From Panorpa germanica (Eukaryota > Arthropoda > Insecta > Mecoptera > Panorpidae): DNA of 64,000 nt. Positions 38,036 through 49,380 of this stretch are shown piece by piece (the stretch's first letter is position 1; every line of letters begins with the position of its first letter). The notes beneath the pieces are model-generated. The model was not told where the DNA came from, made no database searches, and saw nothing but the letters and a program-made list of their open reading frames with translations. The stretch lies in contig OY783203.1 in the NCBI GenBank assembly GCA_963678705.1, positions 42,160,347-42,224,346 of the forward strand. Reading direction: 5' to 3'. The position numbers and the translations under genes were made by a program.

Positions 38036-39445
38036 TTTGCTAAAGGCAAACAAGACATTTTTTTATTTTAATGCACAATATTTGCTTATAATAGATATCA
38101 ACTTATCTGTTAAATGTTTAATTAAAAATGATCTAATTGTGGGAACAATCAACCACATATGTATTTAATAATCAAATTTCATTGACTCACTAACGGAAAT
38201 ATGTACTAAAATATATTGAAAACCTAACCAAAAATAAAATTGCACCACAATTTAAGATTGTTGCAAAATTTGTAATTAATCAAAAAACGAAACAACAAAA
38301 ACACAAATTATTTTGTATGTAAGGAACAATGCTAAGAATTATTTCATGAACGTATAATAATCTTTTCGAAAAAGACACGTTAGTTTAAAAATCATTATTT
38401 TTTGTCAAAGTTTATTTCTATTAAAGATTTAATTATATTTTATTGAAACGTTATATTTACCTGATTCTATTTTTCGCGTTTAATGGAGTTTAAAATGATA
38501 GAAAGATAAAATTCTCTAAAATTACTGTAATAAAATTTAAAAAATCAATCCTTTATCACAAATAACCATATGGAAAATATATTTTCTTATTCTTTAATTT
38601 TTTGTTTCACTTATTTAAAACATAAATTTTATTTTTTTGTTCTTTGAAACAAAAATAAATTGAAATATTTTATTTTAATTATTTTGAAGGGTTTCTATGA
38701 ATAAAATGTAAGTTTTAATGAATTAACCAAAAAAAGCGTGTTTTCGATAATGCACAGTTAGACACAGTTATTATATAATTATTTCTACAATTACTACATG
38801 ATAAAATATCATTCAAAGAATACTTTGTGAAATTTTCATAAATAAATATCAAGAAATGAGGCGAATCTCCGCAGTCGTCACAAAAAAAAGTAACATTGCG
38901 GTGCCACTCATAACTCATCAGTGTATTATCTGTAATCGAAAAACTTAAATGATTTCATTTGTTGATAAGTTTCTGCAGGTAACCCTGTCCAGTTTTTTTT
39001 TATTGATTTTTCAATTTTTTACAGCACTTAGAAGTCAAAATACCAATTTTTCATGAAAAGAATCAGAAACTTTGTTATTTTAAAATACATTAAAATTAAA
39101 AAAAAACTCAACAGCGCTACTTATATACAAAAAAGAGTATGCAAAATTTCAAAAGTTTCGATGCAGTAGATTTTGAGCTAGAGAGGGCACCGAAAAACGC
39201 GTTTTAAAGTTTTAAAGAAAGACGAAACCAGACCAGAGAGAAGACTTAAACCTCTATTTCTCCGACAGTTTTAGGAGATATTAACAATTAAAGAGATCCA
39301 ACGTTAAATATAATAAAAACGCCATTCTATCAAAAAATTTAAAAAACAACCCCTAAAAAAGAGTTCACAAGCCCATTGGAAAACGACCCTAAATATTACA
39401 TTTACATTAAAATTATAGGCGTATGATTTATGTTTTAGGATTGTG
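38036..39445. other. head-to-head intergenic region between paralogs 1 and 2
   Basis: 1.4 kb separates the two start codons. Both genes should begin with an untranslated exon somewhere here, judging from acceptors just before each ATG (38,039 and about 39,439). AT-rich; a stretch at about 38,990-39,370 resembles dispersed repeats. No promoter element was identified with confidence. Confidence 0.4.
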
Positions 39446-39825
39446 ATGGCCATTACGACTGGAAGTTGCTCTTGCGGCAGAGAGTTTTGCTTCTGTAAGT
39501 AAAACAGAACTCCTAGTAATAATATTTGTATTATCTTAATATCAATACAGTAAGCATTACTTTGGAACGGGGTGACAAACTGTTACACTATTTAAATATT
39601 TCAGCTAACTTCTATTGGAGTAACGAAAGATATATTAGACCGTTGCTGCGTTCTCTTTTCCCAAAGAGGTGCGTCTACAAAGTCAGGAAGCAGCGAAAGC
39701 CAAGGAAAGTGAAGAAGGCAATTCGCAGAAGCCGCCGTCTCATGGCTAAGAAAATGGCTCCTGTGGGGCAAACTAGAAGAGGGCGTCAAGTTAGAAAGCC
39801 AGCACGGTTAGGAGTTGAGAATTAA
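39446..39825 (+). CDS. small basic protein, novel CxC/GR-box family, paralog 2 (89 aa)
   Basis: Exons 39,446-39,494 (49 nt) and 39,605-39,825 (221 nt), phase-1 junction, 110-nt intron (donor TTCT|GTAAGT, acceptor ATATTTCAG). Exon 1 encodes MAITTGSCSCGREFCF, aligning with paralog 1 over ITTG-x-C-x-C-x4-C. Exon 2 reads SNFYWSNERYIRPLLRSLFP, then a basic block (KVRKQRKPRKVKKAI), RRSRRLM, and GQTRRGRQVRKPARLG. An acceptor (TATGTTTTAG) precedes the ATG by six nt. AATAAA occurs at about 39,902 and 39,918. The frame upstream of 39,605 in the same reading is intron, not coding. Function unknown; the charge suggests DNA or RNA binding. Confidence 0.74.
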
Positions 39826-39959
39826 TTATGATTAACATTTTAACATTTTTTATATCTAATAATAATGTAAAGTACATTGTATCGAATAATCTTAATTTCT
39901 AAATAAATTTTTATGAAATAAAATACTTAAAATATAAAACAATTTCTTATGTGATTATT

Positions 39960-40980
39960 TATAATTATTATTATTATTTAGTGATTATAACTAAAAAAAA
40001 TCGTTGCGACCTCGCACTCATACAATAACAATTATAATGTGATATAATAATATTTATTTATTAATAATCAATTACAATCGAATATGTAGTGTCAGGTCTC
40101 TTAACTTATCTGTATGTGTCGAACTTTTAATGCTGACCCTCCCAGTATTCTAAATCCAATGCCAAAACCCTAAGACACGCGTTTCGTGATCCATAAATCA
40201 CTACATCAGTCTTATAATGTATAGGCACCGCTGTTCCTCTACATGATGCCATTGTCAGGCCTGGGTTGAGTCACAGCGATGTAATGGGAGTATCCCACAC
40301 TGACTATTTTCAGTAGGCTGTTCTGGAGTTGGAAACTTGTTTAGAAGTTTCGATCCCAATAACCGTTGTTTTTACCAGCAAATATTTCGTAGCATCGCGC
40401 TAAATATATTGCGACTATTTCCTACAATTATATTCGCACTGTGAGATATACACTTCATTATATGAAGTCACATTGTTATAAAAAGTCCTAATATCAATAA
40501 AAGCACAGAAGCGGTATATTATAAAAATCATAATCAAATTACTGTAAGAGATAGACATTTCTAGCCCTGCATATAAGCTCTTCAAATATACCTTTAGATT
40601 TAGATATAGACGGTGCTTTATTATATAGTAATCTATATAAACTGTTCATTCTTAACACTAGGTAGTTCTCCCCCTTACCCCCTCCGGAACCATCGAGAAC
40701 ATGAGTCAAATTAAGTGAAAATTAAAAAAAAAATCATCTTATTCTTATTTTCTTTTGTATTTAATTTCAATTTAAATTAGTTAAATTATTAACTAATAGT
40801 GAAAAGATTATAAATGAATATTTATAAATCGAATATTTATAAATCTACAAATCGAATATCATCTTCGGGTTACCAGTTGTAGCTTTAAGGGCGAGCAATA
40901 TTTTTACAACTGGCCTTGTGAGTGTTTTGCCGAATGCCGTTACCATATATGCATGTAATAAACCACAAAGCACATGTGAA
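39960..40980. other. intergenic region with a GC-richer block
   Basis: About 40,085-40,400 is clearly less AT-rich than its surroundings and contains no long frame; it may be a decayed transposon. The rest is AT-rich. Confidence 0.35.
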
Positions 40981-40984
40981 CATT

Positions 40985-41138
40985 TATATGGTGCGATTTA
41001 TTCTTTTATTTTGGTAAGTCAAATATTTGTGTTTGTTGTTATTTTTATGTTTATTAATTAAGTATTCTTAACATTTCAGAAATATAATTGGTAAATTATT
41101 TAATAAATTTAACATTTTTACGAGAGAAACGAAATTGG
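40985..41138 (+). other. candidate untranslated exons of paralog 3
   Basis: Two good donors lie here: TATTTTG|GTAAGTCAA at about 41,014 and AAATTG|GTAAGTCAG at about 41,138. An acceptor, ACATTTCAG, falls between them at about 41,079. Together with the acceptor at 42,266 this fits a spliced 5' UTR for paralog 3. No open frame is conserved across them. Confidence 0.3.
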
Positions 41139-42017
41139 TAAGTCAGAAATTTTACATTTCTTACTTACTTTAAGATTGAATTGAAAATGCATGAAATTTC
41201 GTTTATATTAAATGATTATGTCCTTATAAATATTTGATCTAATGATCATTAACCGGTTAAAAGTCAGTATTTGTTCTAAATGGTTTAGTATGATCCATGT
41301 GCTACTTTGGTAGACCACACGAAGCAGCACAATTTAATTTTTCTTTATTTTCTTAATATATGTTTTAAATAGTACTTAGGTTAGAAGTGTAGGATAGTTC
41401 GCTTGCATTTTAATTAAAGTTAATATTAAAATATACGAAAAACAAGATTTTTTTGTTTTTTAATTTTGTTTCAAAATAATATTACCTTTTGTTTATATTT
41501 AAGTAATTAATAAGTTGGATCTTTTGTTTATATTTAGATAAATAATAGGTTGGATTAGTTAGTTGAAAGCAGCAGGTATCTTATTAGCAAAGTCAGCTAT
41601 TGATCCGAAAACCAAGTGTAAGTGGTTCAGGATATGGATCTCGCACAGCTCAATGTGGTTGTGATTACTATGTTTTTGTATCTAGATAAGTATCTTCATA
41701 ATCTGTATCTAGTCCTCCACTAATAGGAGGAGTGAGAATACTTAGATCGAAGTGCCCGAAATTGAATGGTATCTGTGATAAACTTACGTTGTATAGAATG
41801 GAATCTGAAAGATTCACTTGAAATTAGTATATAGACAAACAGAAATTTTCCAGTGTAGGAGCCCGTAACGTAATATATTATGGATACGAAATGTAACAAC
41901 AGTATACAAAAGTAAAATTTACGTAGAATATCTGAAACAAAAGATTTGAAACAAGTTCCTTATATCAACCAGTTACTTCCCGAACTTAATGTCCCTATTT
42001 TGTAACTGCGAACCTGG

Positions 42018-42198
42018 CTTCTGTTAACTTCTGACGATTTTTCAAAAGTGATATATTTTCTAAATTAGGGTATGTAGGTTTACCCAAAACTAACAAGAGA
42101 CCCTAAATAAAGAGTAAAATAGATCCCATACATTGGAGCATAAGTAGTCTAATTTAGAAAATATGGGACTTTGAAAAATCGTCAGCAGTTAACAGAAG
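42018..42198. mobile_element. palindromic MITE upstream of paralog 3
   Basis: About 50-nt inverted arms: CTTCTGTTAACTTCTGACGA..TTTTCTAAATTA and TAATTTAGAAAATATGGGAC..CAGTTAACAGAAG, with an 80-nt centre. It sits about 70 nt before the acceptor that precedes the start codon of paralog 3. Confidence 0.65.
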
Positions 42199-42276
42199 GG
42201 ATCTTTATTACAAATTACATTGCTACTTAACTTACTTATAAATAATTTATTAAAATGTTCTTATAGATCAATCGCG

Positions 42277-43996
42277 ATGACTATAACAATGGGGAGATGC
42301 CCATGCTCACCAAATACCTACTGTTTCTGTAAGTATCTTCTGTATTACAAGTAGAAAATAGTTTAGCAGTTAAAGGTTTACACTTGCTGGGTTACCTCAA
42401 GGTAATTAAACAATTATAGCGTTACATTTTCTACCTGGGATATGAAAATTTGTTTTATCTTTTAAAACTATATATAGAAAAATGCATGTTTGGAGCAAAC
42501 GTAAGAGATCCATTAACAATAATAAAAATCGATAATTATTAGTTACAATTTGGTTTTATGAAAAAGAGACAAATTTGTTGTTGAATATTACAACCTAATT
42601 CAGTGTAACTTATATATATTTTTAAAAAATTGTTCATATATTAAGAGCAAATTTTCATAATTGTTATATATTAACAATATCAATACATTTCTTTATTCAA
42701 ATTGGTAGGTAATGCTAGGATATTAAACGTAATCTTCCACGATAATTGTTACTGTTATGAAAATCCGTTCTAAAGAAGCAAAAATGAGCAAATGTGTAAC
42801 GTTTTTCCGACGCTATCTTACATTGACCCAAGAAATGTAATTCTGAAATTTATTCAGTACAGATAAACAATTTCTGTTATATCAACGAATTATTGCCGTA
42901 TTGCTCGTATAAACGATTCCAAGTTTCTACATTGCACAAATGTTAAACACGTCTGAAAAAAGTTACAACATTTTGGTCTTAGTGTGCTTTTAAGAGAAAG
43001 AGAAGAGAACAGATTATGCTGGAGTTTGAATATTTTGGCGAAGATTTTATTGCTGGTATGTACATGTTATTATCAATTCGTGCTGCTCAGGATATATACA
43101 GGTTTGCATATATTATGTTTTTGTGGATACGGCAATTAAAACAGGAATCCCTCAGAATATCAATTTGATATTTGTTTAAATCTTTTCTATAAAAAATGTG
43201 TAAGAAATATGATACCTTTCTGAATAATTTCTATATTTACTTATGTTATATTTTTAATAATAGCTACCAGAAAAGGAATTTGATAAGTACTAGTTTTGCT
43301 AGTTTCTGTCCCACCGGAATTAGTCCTACAGATTTGATGACAACTTTAATATGAGTGTTTCTTCGTTTTTTGACCCTGTGGTTGCGGTTGTTATGTTAAT
43401 GGATCTCAAAGGAAACTTCACTAAACAGAAAATATATATTCTGATTTTTATATACTCTTTATATAATTTGTAACAAAATATGGTAATTTAGAAAAGTAGG
43501 GTCGTATTAGTAGTAGAATACTATTCAGATTTTGTGCGTATGAACGATTTTAAATGTCCAATGATAAAGAATTTACAAATTTAAATATAACTTAAATTAC
43601 TCTAGTAAACAATATTCTACAAATTTGGATGCTTCGCTAAAATTTAAGTTAATCTAATCTATTCAGGCTAGCTAAAACAATTTATGTATTTCAGCTCAAT
43701 TTTACTTTGGAGACGTTCGATCAGTGAGAGCTCTTCTTCTAGAAGAACGTAGAAAATTTAGGGCACTGGCAGAGAAGAATAGGAAACAGCTTGAATATAA
43801 TAGGCGCCTAAATAATCTTAGAATAAAGAGACGTAATGCTCGGCTCTTTGGCACCAAAAAAAGGGGCGGTAAATCTCGTAGGGCCTCAAAACTCAAGAAT
43901 CCAGTGCGTAGAAGCAAACGCATTATGCAAAAGAAGTCTATCCAAGGCCATTCAAAAAGTGGTCGGCCAATTAGAGTGCCAGATCGGTTCCAATGA
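42277..43996 (+). CDS. small basic protein, novel CxC/GR-box family, paralog 3 (117 aa)
   Basis: Exons 42,277-42,328 (52 nt) and 43,695-43,996 (302 nt), phase-1 junction, 1,366-nt intron (donor TTCT|GTAAGTATC, acceptor GTATTTCAG). Exon 1 encodes MTITMGRCPCSPNTYCF, with C-x-C-x5-C. Exon 2 opens SQFYFGDVRSVRALL, matching the F-Y-[FW] start of the paralogs, then has an added charged helix (LEERRKFRALAEKNRKQLEY; a likely coiled coil) and an Arg/Lys-rich stretch, VRRSKRIM, and GHSKSGRPIRVPDRFQ. About 28 residues longer than the other two. An acceptor (TTCTTATAG) lies ten nt before the ATG. AATAAA near 44,268. It is the most diverged member. Confidence 0.74.
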
Positions 43997-44299
43997 GTTT
44001 TCCTACTGCTTATTTACATGAATTTGCTAAACTAAATTAGTGTTCTTAGTTTCATTTTGTTAATTACTATTTGTTTGTATGTATTTTTATGAAATGTTTA
44101 AAAGATAATTATAAACATATGATTTTAATTGTTTATATTCTTTGTTGATTACAAAAGTTATGATATTTATATTGTTTCTTTTTTTCTTGTTATTTACTTT
44201 AGTGCTAATATACTAGGTTTCGTTTTATGATTTTCATTTTGTATTTGTATTTCTGAATGAATTAATAAAAAATACTTTCTGAACAATGTTAATAATTAA

Positions 44300-46750
44300 T
44301 GTATTATTATTACCCTTTTACTTAAGGTTTTTGATATTTCATTTTACTTAATCAATTCTTTGTTGACCAAATATTAGAAATAAATATCGATTTTAAATTT
44401 TTATTATTAATTTTTTACATCTTGTACACTATATATATAAACTAAATGGACACTGTTGGTTGTTTACAGTCCAAAGAGACAGTATTCTTAAGGAAACTTT
44501 AAAGATTATATTTTAGTACTTATTAGTAATTTAATTATAAACCGGAATATTTTAATATAGGTGATTATAAAAATATCAATAATTTTTACAAAATTTCGTT
44601 CAACAGAAATACATTTTCTCTATGCGATAGGAAGCTTTTTGACCCTTCTTAGATTTAGAAATTAGATAATAGATGTTATTAGACTTCGTTTATTGAAGAA
44701 ATGCAATTATTATTTTAAAAAAAATATGCTATACCGGTGATTACCTATTCAAATCTATCTAAGAAATTTACCAAGAAACGACTATTATCTCTGGAAACAA
44801 CTTGCATTCTGTTGGTAATGGTGAAATGTTGCTACGTTAATTATTATATATTTGAAATTAATATTTTATTTGGACTTTTGTGTATGGTATAAATAATATT
44901 TACTTTTTTTATAAAATGTAATAATAGATATTTTCAATTATATTTGTACTTGTTTATTTAGTAGGAGCCGAAGTTAGCTACATAGTTTAGACTTCTTACA
45001 ATATAGGAATTGAAAATTAAAAAATTTATAAATATAAAATGCTTATTATTATTTTTTGCAGTAAAGAGATTTTGTTTTTATTTTTGTTTTTATTTTTATA
45101 AATTAAGGGACATTTTTTATTTTCAAGTGAATTTATCATAGTTCGACCATTTTAGCGCCCATTTTACTTAGAATAAATATTTAACTCGCCCTAACTAAAA
45201 TTTTCACGTGTTGTATCATTTTGGCGCATATTCACTTTTTATACGCCATTGATATCATCAACACCTCTTTTCTCTAAAAAAATTAATTTCTTCAAAATTT
45301 ACTTCAAAGTATCAAATTATTTCATATAATTCGTTTGTAAAGTGTTAGTAATTAATTTAAATTATCATCTTCATTGAATAATTCATTAAATACTGAATAT
45401 TGTGTTTTAGATATTTTACGATTATTTTTAGCGTCTTTTACTTGTCTTTTCTTCAAAGTGAGCTTAACTTGTGGAAACTACAACTAATATTTCAAGGTAC
45501 GTAATAAACACAAATTATTGATTTATGTTATATTTTATATTTAGAATAACATTATTTTATTTACAATTTATTTGAAAATTTTAATTTTTTTATATTTCGT
45601 ATATGTGTATAAAATAAACTAATAATTTAGGCGCCATTTTATCGACAGGTTTTTTTCTGGTTTAGTTTGTGGTTCTGTACACGATCATTATTTCATTTAT
45701 ACAACATTAATTTCAATCAACGGTAATATTTAAATTTATTAAAATTTAGTGAAATCATTATTTTCAGATAATAGTATTTATTGTGAGCACTTGTATAAAA
45801 TAATTGAATTAGATTTAATTTGAGGTACGTAGTTTTACCTCCAAATAATATTAGCTTTTCTTTGTTGAAGAAACACTTCTTTTATGTAATATATGATTTA
45901 GCTTTACCAGTTAGGTGTCAGAAGACATTTTACGGTGCTTTTATTAAATGAGTTATATAAATATTAGTTATGTTTATAAAATAAAAAGTAATAATTCTAT
46001 GTTGTAACATTTTTAGTTTTTCGAGGGCATTACATCGATTCAAGTAATAAAGGTAGGAAAATATGTCTAATTAAGAACCCGTAATGATTATCGTTAATTT
46101 GAAATCAAAGAACACTTATTTTTGAAGACGAAAACTCGTTACATTTTGTTAGTTAGTTTGCAAGGTGTTTGTGGAATTGTTGCCATTTATATTTTTGGAG
46201 ACATTACTTCTGAGTTATAAATTCTGGAGTTTGGCAGTTGTAGTTTTATAGTACCATATGTTTGTTTTGGATTTTAGAGATAATATTATTCTAGCTATCG
46301 CTGTATAATATGCATGAATCTTATGATAGCTATACATAAAGTTTATTTTAAATCACTTATACATATTAGGAAAATACTTCAATTATATGTTTACAATAAA
46401 TAAAAAATCTGTATAATGGACTAAAGAGAGAACTATTTAAATATATGTCAACGAAATCTTTTCTTGTGTTTGCATTGAATGAAGGAAGAATTGATTCAAG
46501 AAATATTCGTTGATGACATCGAACTACAGTTCTATTATGAATTTATGATTCGTTCTTTAAATCCAATGCGTCATTATGATTTTTGTTTGAAATAATATGT
46601 TTACTGGAGATGAAGTTAAATACATTAGAAAAAGTAAAAAGTACATGAGATTTTTGCTTGATAGTAAAGCACAACATGAATTAACCTGTTCTTTTGTGGT
46701 TTATATAGCTTATAAATTAACACGACCAAATTATAATTGAAATTTATATA
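44300..46750. other. intergenic / 5' region of the ten-exon gene
   Basis: AT-rich. Candidate donors for untranslated first exons of the downstream gene occur at about 45,496 (TTTCAAG|GTACGTAA), 45,822 (TTTGAG|GTACGTAG) and 46,051 (AATAAAG|GTAGGAAA); which are used cannot be told. No coding frame was found. Confidence 0.35.
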
Positions 46751-46756
46751 TTTCAG

Positions 46757-49348
46757 ATGAGCGACGTAATTGATCTAACTAGTCCAACTACTTCAACTAC
46801 TCCAAGTCCTTTAATTTCTCCAAAAAAGAAAAAATTAAAGGCTCGTGCACCTCTACGATCTGACAATTGTAAGCTTAATCATTACGATCTGCATTAACAT
46901 ATTAACAAATGATACCTTAAACCTATTGGTTGATATGATATTATAAATAAATTGTAGGAATAATTTAATTATTAATATATTATCTGTTGTAGATGTACGA
47001 GGTGCCGGAAATGAAATGCTATCGCCCATAATTGATGAGGTGCCGAAGTTATCAATACTAAACATAGACGATATAAGTAGTCCGGTAAGTCAATTATCAA
47101 CTTGATTAGAATAGCTAAAATTCTCTATAATCTAAATGGAAGAGAGTTATAACATAGCCTTTTCGTACAAGATTTCTTGCATATTTATAAAGAAAAATAT
47201 ATATAATAATCGTACGATAGATAAAATTCCATTCCAGTATTACAGGCTTTTTATAGTAATCACCATTATATTTTTCTCAAAAAAACTCAAAAATAATGAT
47301 ATTTATAATAAATAAAATTATGAAAAATTGGTTTTAATTTTTAAGTTTTACTATATCTTTAATTCAGTATTTATATATTAGAAATATAACTATGATTGAA
47401 CTTTTTTGCGAGAAACATAACAGTGTAACTATCTTATTCGAATAAAAGTCATTACTAGTTTCCAAAGGTTACCAATTTTTGATCAGCAAATCGAATTGAA
47501 ATTGAATCTGTTCTGCCTATTCACAAAATTGAATTCATTTTAGTTGCTACAAATATAAAAGGTTGTTTCTTTTTGTTTTTATTTGAGTTTTCGTTGTAGT
47601 TATAGAATAAACACAAACTTGATAAAATTTGAGACACGCCATATATATATATCAATTCAATTATTTTTTATTTGAAGGATGAAATTCCTTCATCTTCAAG
47701 GTCACATTCGGATTCTGAACCAGACCGTTTTCGAGGACCACCTGAAGGTAAGGATTTCATTGTTTTATTGTGTAATCAATTTAAAGGTACATATCAGTAA
47801 TGAAGATACCATTTTTATGATCGCTTCAAGCTAAATTTTAGAACACATTCATGTTCGTATACTCTTATATAATTTATACATAGGGCCTTATATATCAGCG
47901 ATCTTATGTTACAGCGCTTTTATATTATATTTTGGAAGCTTGATTTAATTTACTTAATGTTATTTTACTTTGTTTCAGAAGTACTAAAAAACTATTGCAA
48001 CGATCTGAGAAAGGGAATGCTCGAAAAACGGAAAAATAGACGTAATTCCTTTTTATATATTTATCTTCTAGTTTATATAAATTTTGACGATAATCTCTAT
48101 TTTATTTAGTATTTAACAAATAATACAACTAAAAACAAAAGCAAATGTTTTAATGTCAGTGAGATGGCATTGGTTTCTTAAAGAGTAGTAACCGTTTTTT
48201 AAGAAAGTGGGCAAAGGGAACAACAAACAAATAGACTTAATTAGATAAAAAAATTCAATTACACGATTGTAGTTTTAGATTATTGTGTTCTGTTAGATTA
48301 ACCACATATTGGAGACAAGACAGTCTTTTGATCCTTATTTTGTATTTTGATCTTAAATACGTTGTAAAATAGGTTCCATATCTTGTGGTAAAGTTAAGTA
48401 AACTACTAGACAAAAAAAAAACGCAAAACGCAGACAACATTATTCTGAATTGATGACAAATGGTTATAAGTAAATATGAATTAAGTTTGTATTTAACTAC
48501 AAGCCAAATAACAATATAATTTTTTTAGAACATTTGCAACGGCAAATCCAGGAAATGGATGAAATGTTAGATGCACTGGATTACGAAGATCCTCCAGAGG
48601 TATGATATTGTTTTTAGTTAATATAGAGATAATCGCTTGTTAAAAAATTTCACGTTTTTCTATCGCCTACGCTTAATCTAGTGTATCGACTAAATTTCTG
48701 GAATGTATTTTATCGAAACGTTATTGATATTTTTGTTTTTCTAATTCCATTGTTTGGTTTTAGTTCCCTGAACAACAAGCACCATCACGCGATGATGACC
48801 CTGTTCCAGGAACATCGCGCTCTGGATTTTACGTATGCGAAACTGAACCACATATCCAAGGTGATTACATTCAATTATCTCGCAGCTACAAAATGTTATG
48901 TTAACTGGTATATATACTGATGATGTCTAAAAAAATAATATCTTTCACCTTAACCAATTACACCATTATTTATTTATTTAACGTCGGCCTGTTAACGACC
49001 ATCTCCTTATATGTTTGCAGATTTTGTGGTGTCATGGCCCTCATATATGTGGGCTACACCGTTACCTAATAAGTATATGATTATGTATATACATAATCAA
49101 TTAAACCTAATATCAATATTGATAACAATGTTTTCAATAGATTATACATTATACGTTATAGAATTTTAAATAAAAGAAAAAGTATATTTGACACCTTTTT
49201 AAAGAGCGCAATGTTAAATACATTTTTTTATCTGCGATTTAAACTATCTTAAATGAACTTTATAAATGATGCAAGAAAGTGAAACTCTGCTTCCATTATT
49301 ACTCGAAGTTCTTTTTCCCAATGTACCAAAAGGATATATAATTAAATA

Positions 49349-49380
<32 letters not shown>

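Noticed and set aside
39526-39604. Extension of paralog 2 upstream of 39,605 in the open frame
   Set aside because: That stretch lies in the intron; the acceptor at 39,604 and homology with the paralogs set the exon start.
36877-43996. Possible CENP-C motif in the RRS-x-R segments of the small paralogs
   Set aside because: Only the first residues match; the aromatic Y-W end of the CENP-C motif is absent, so no kinetochore role is claimed.
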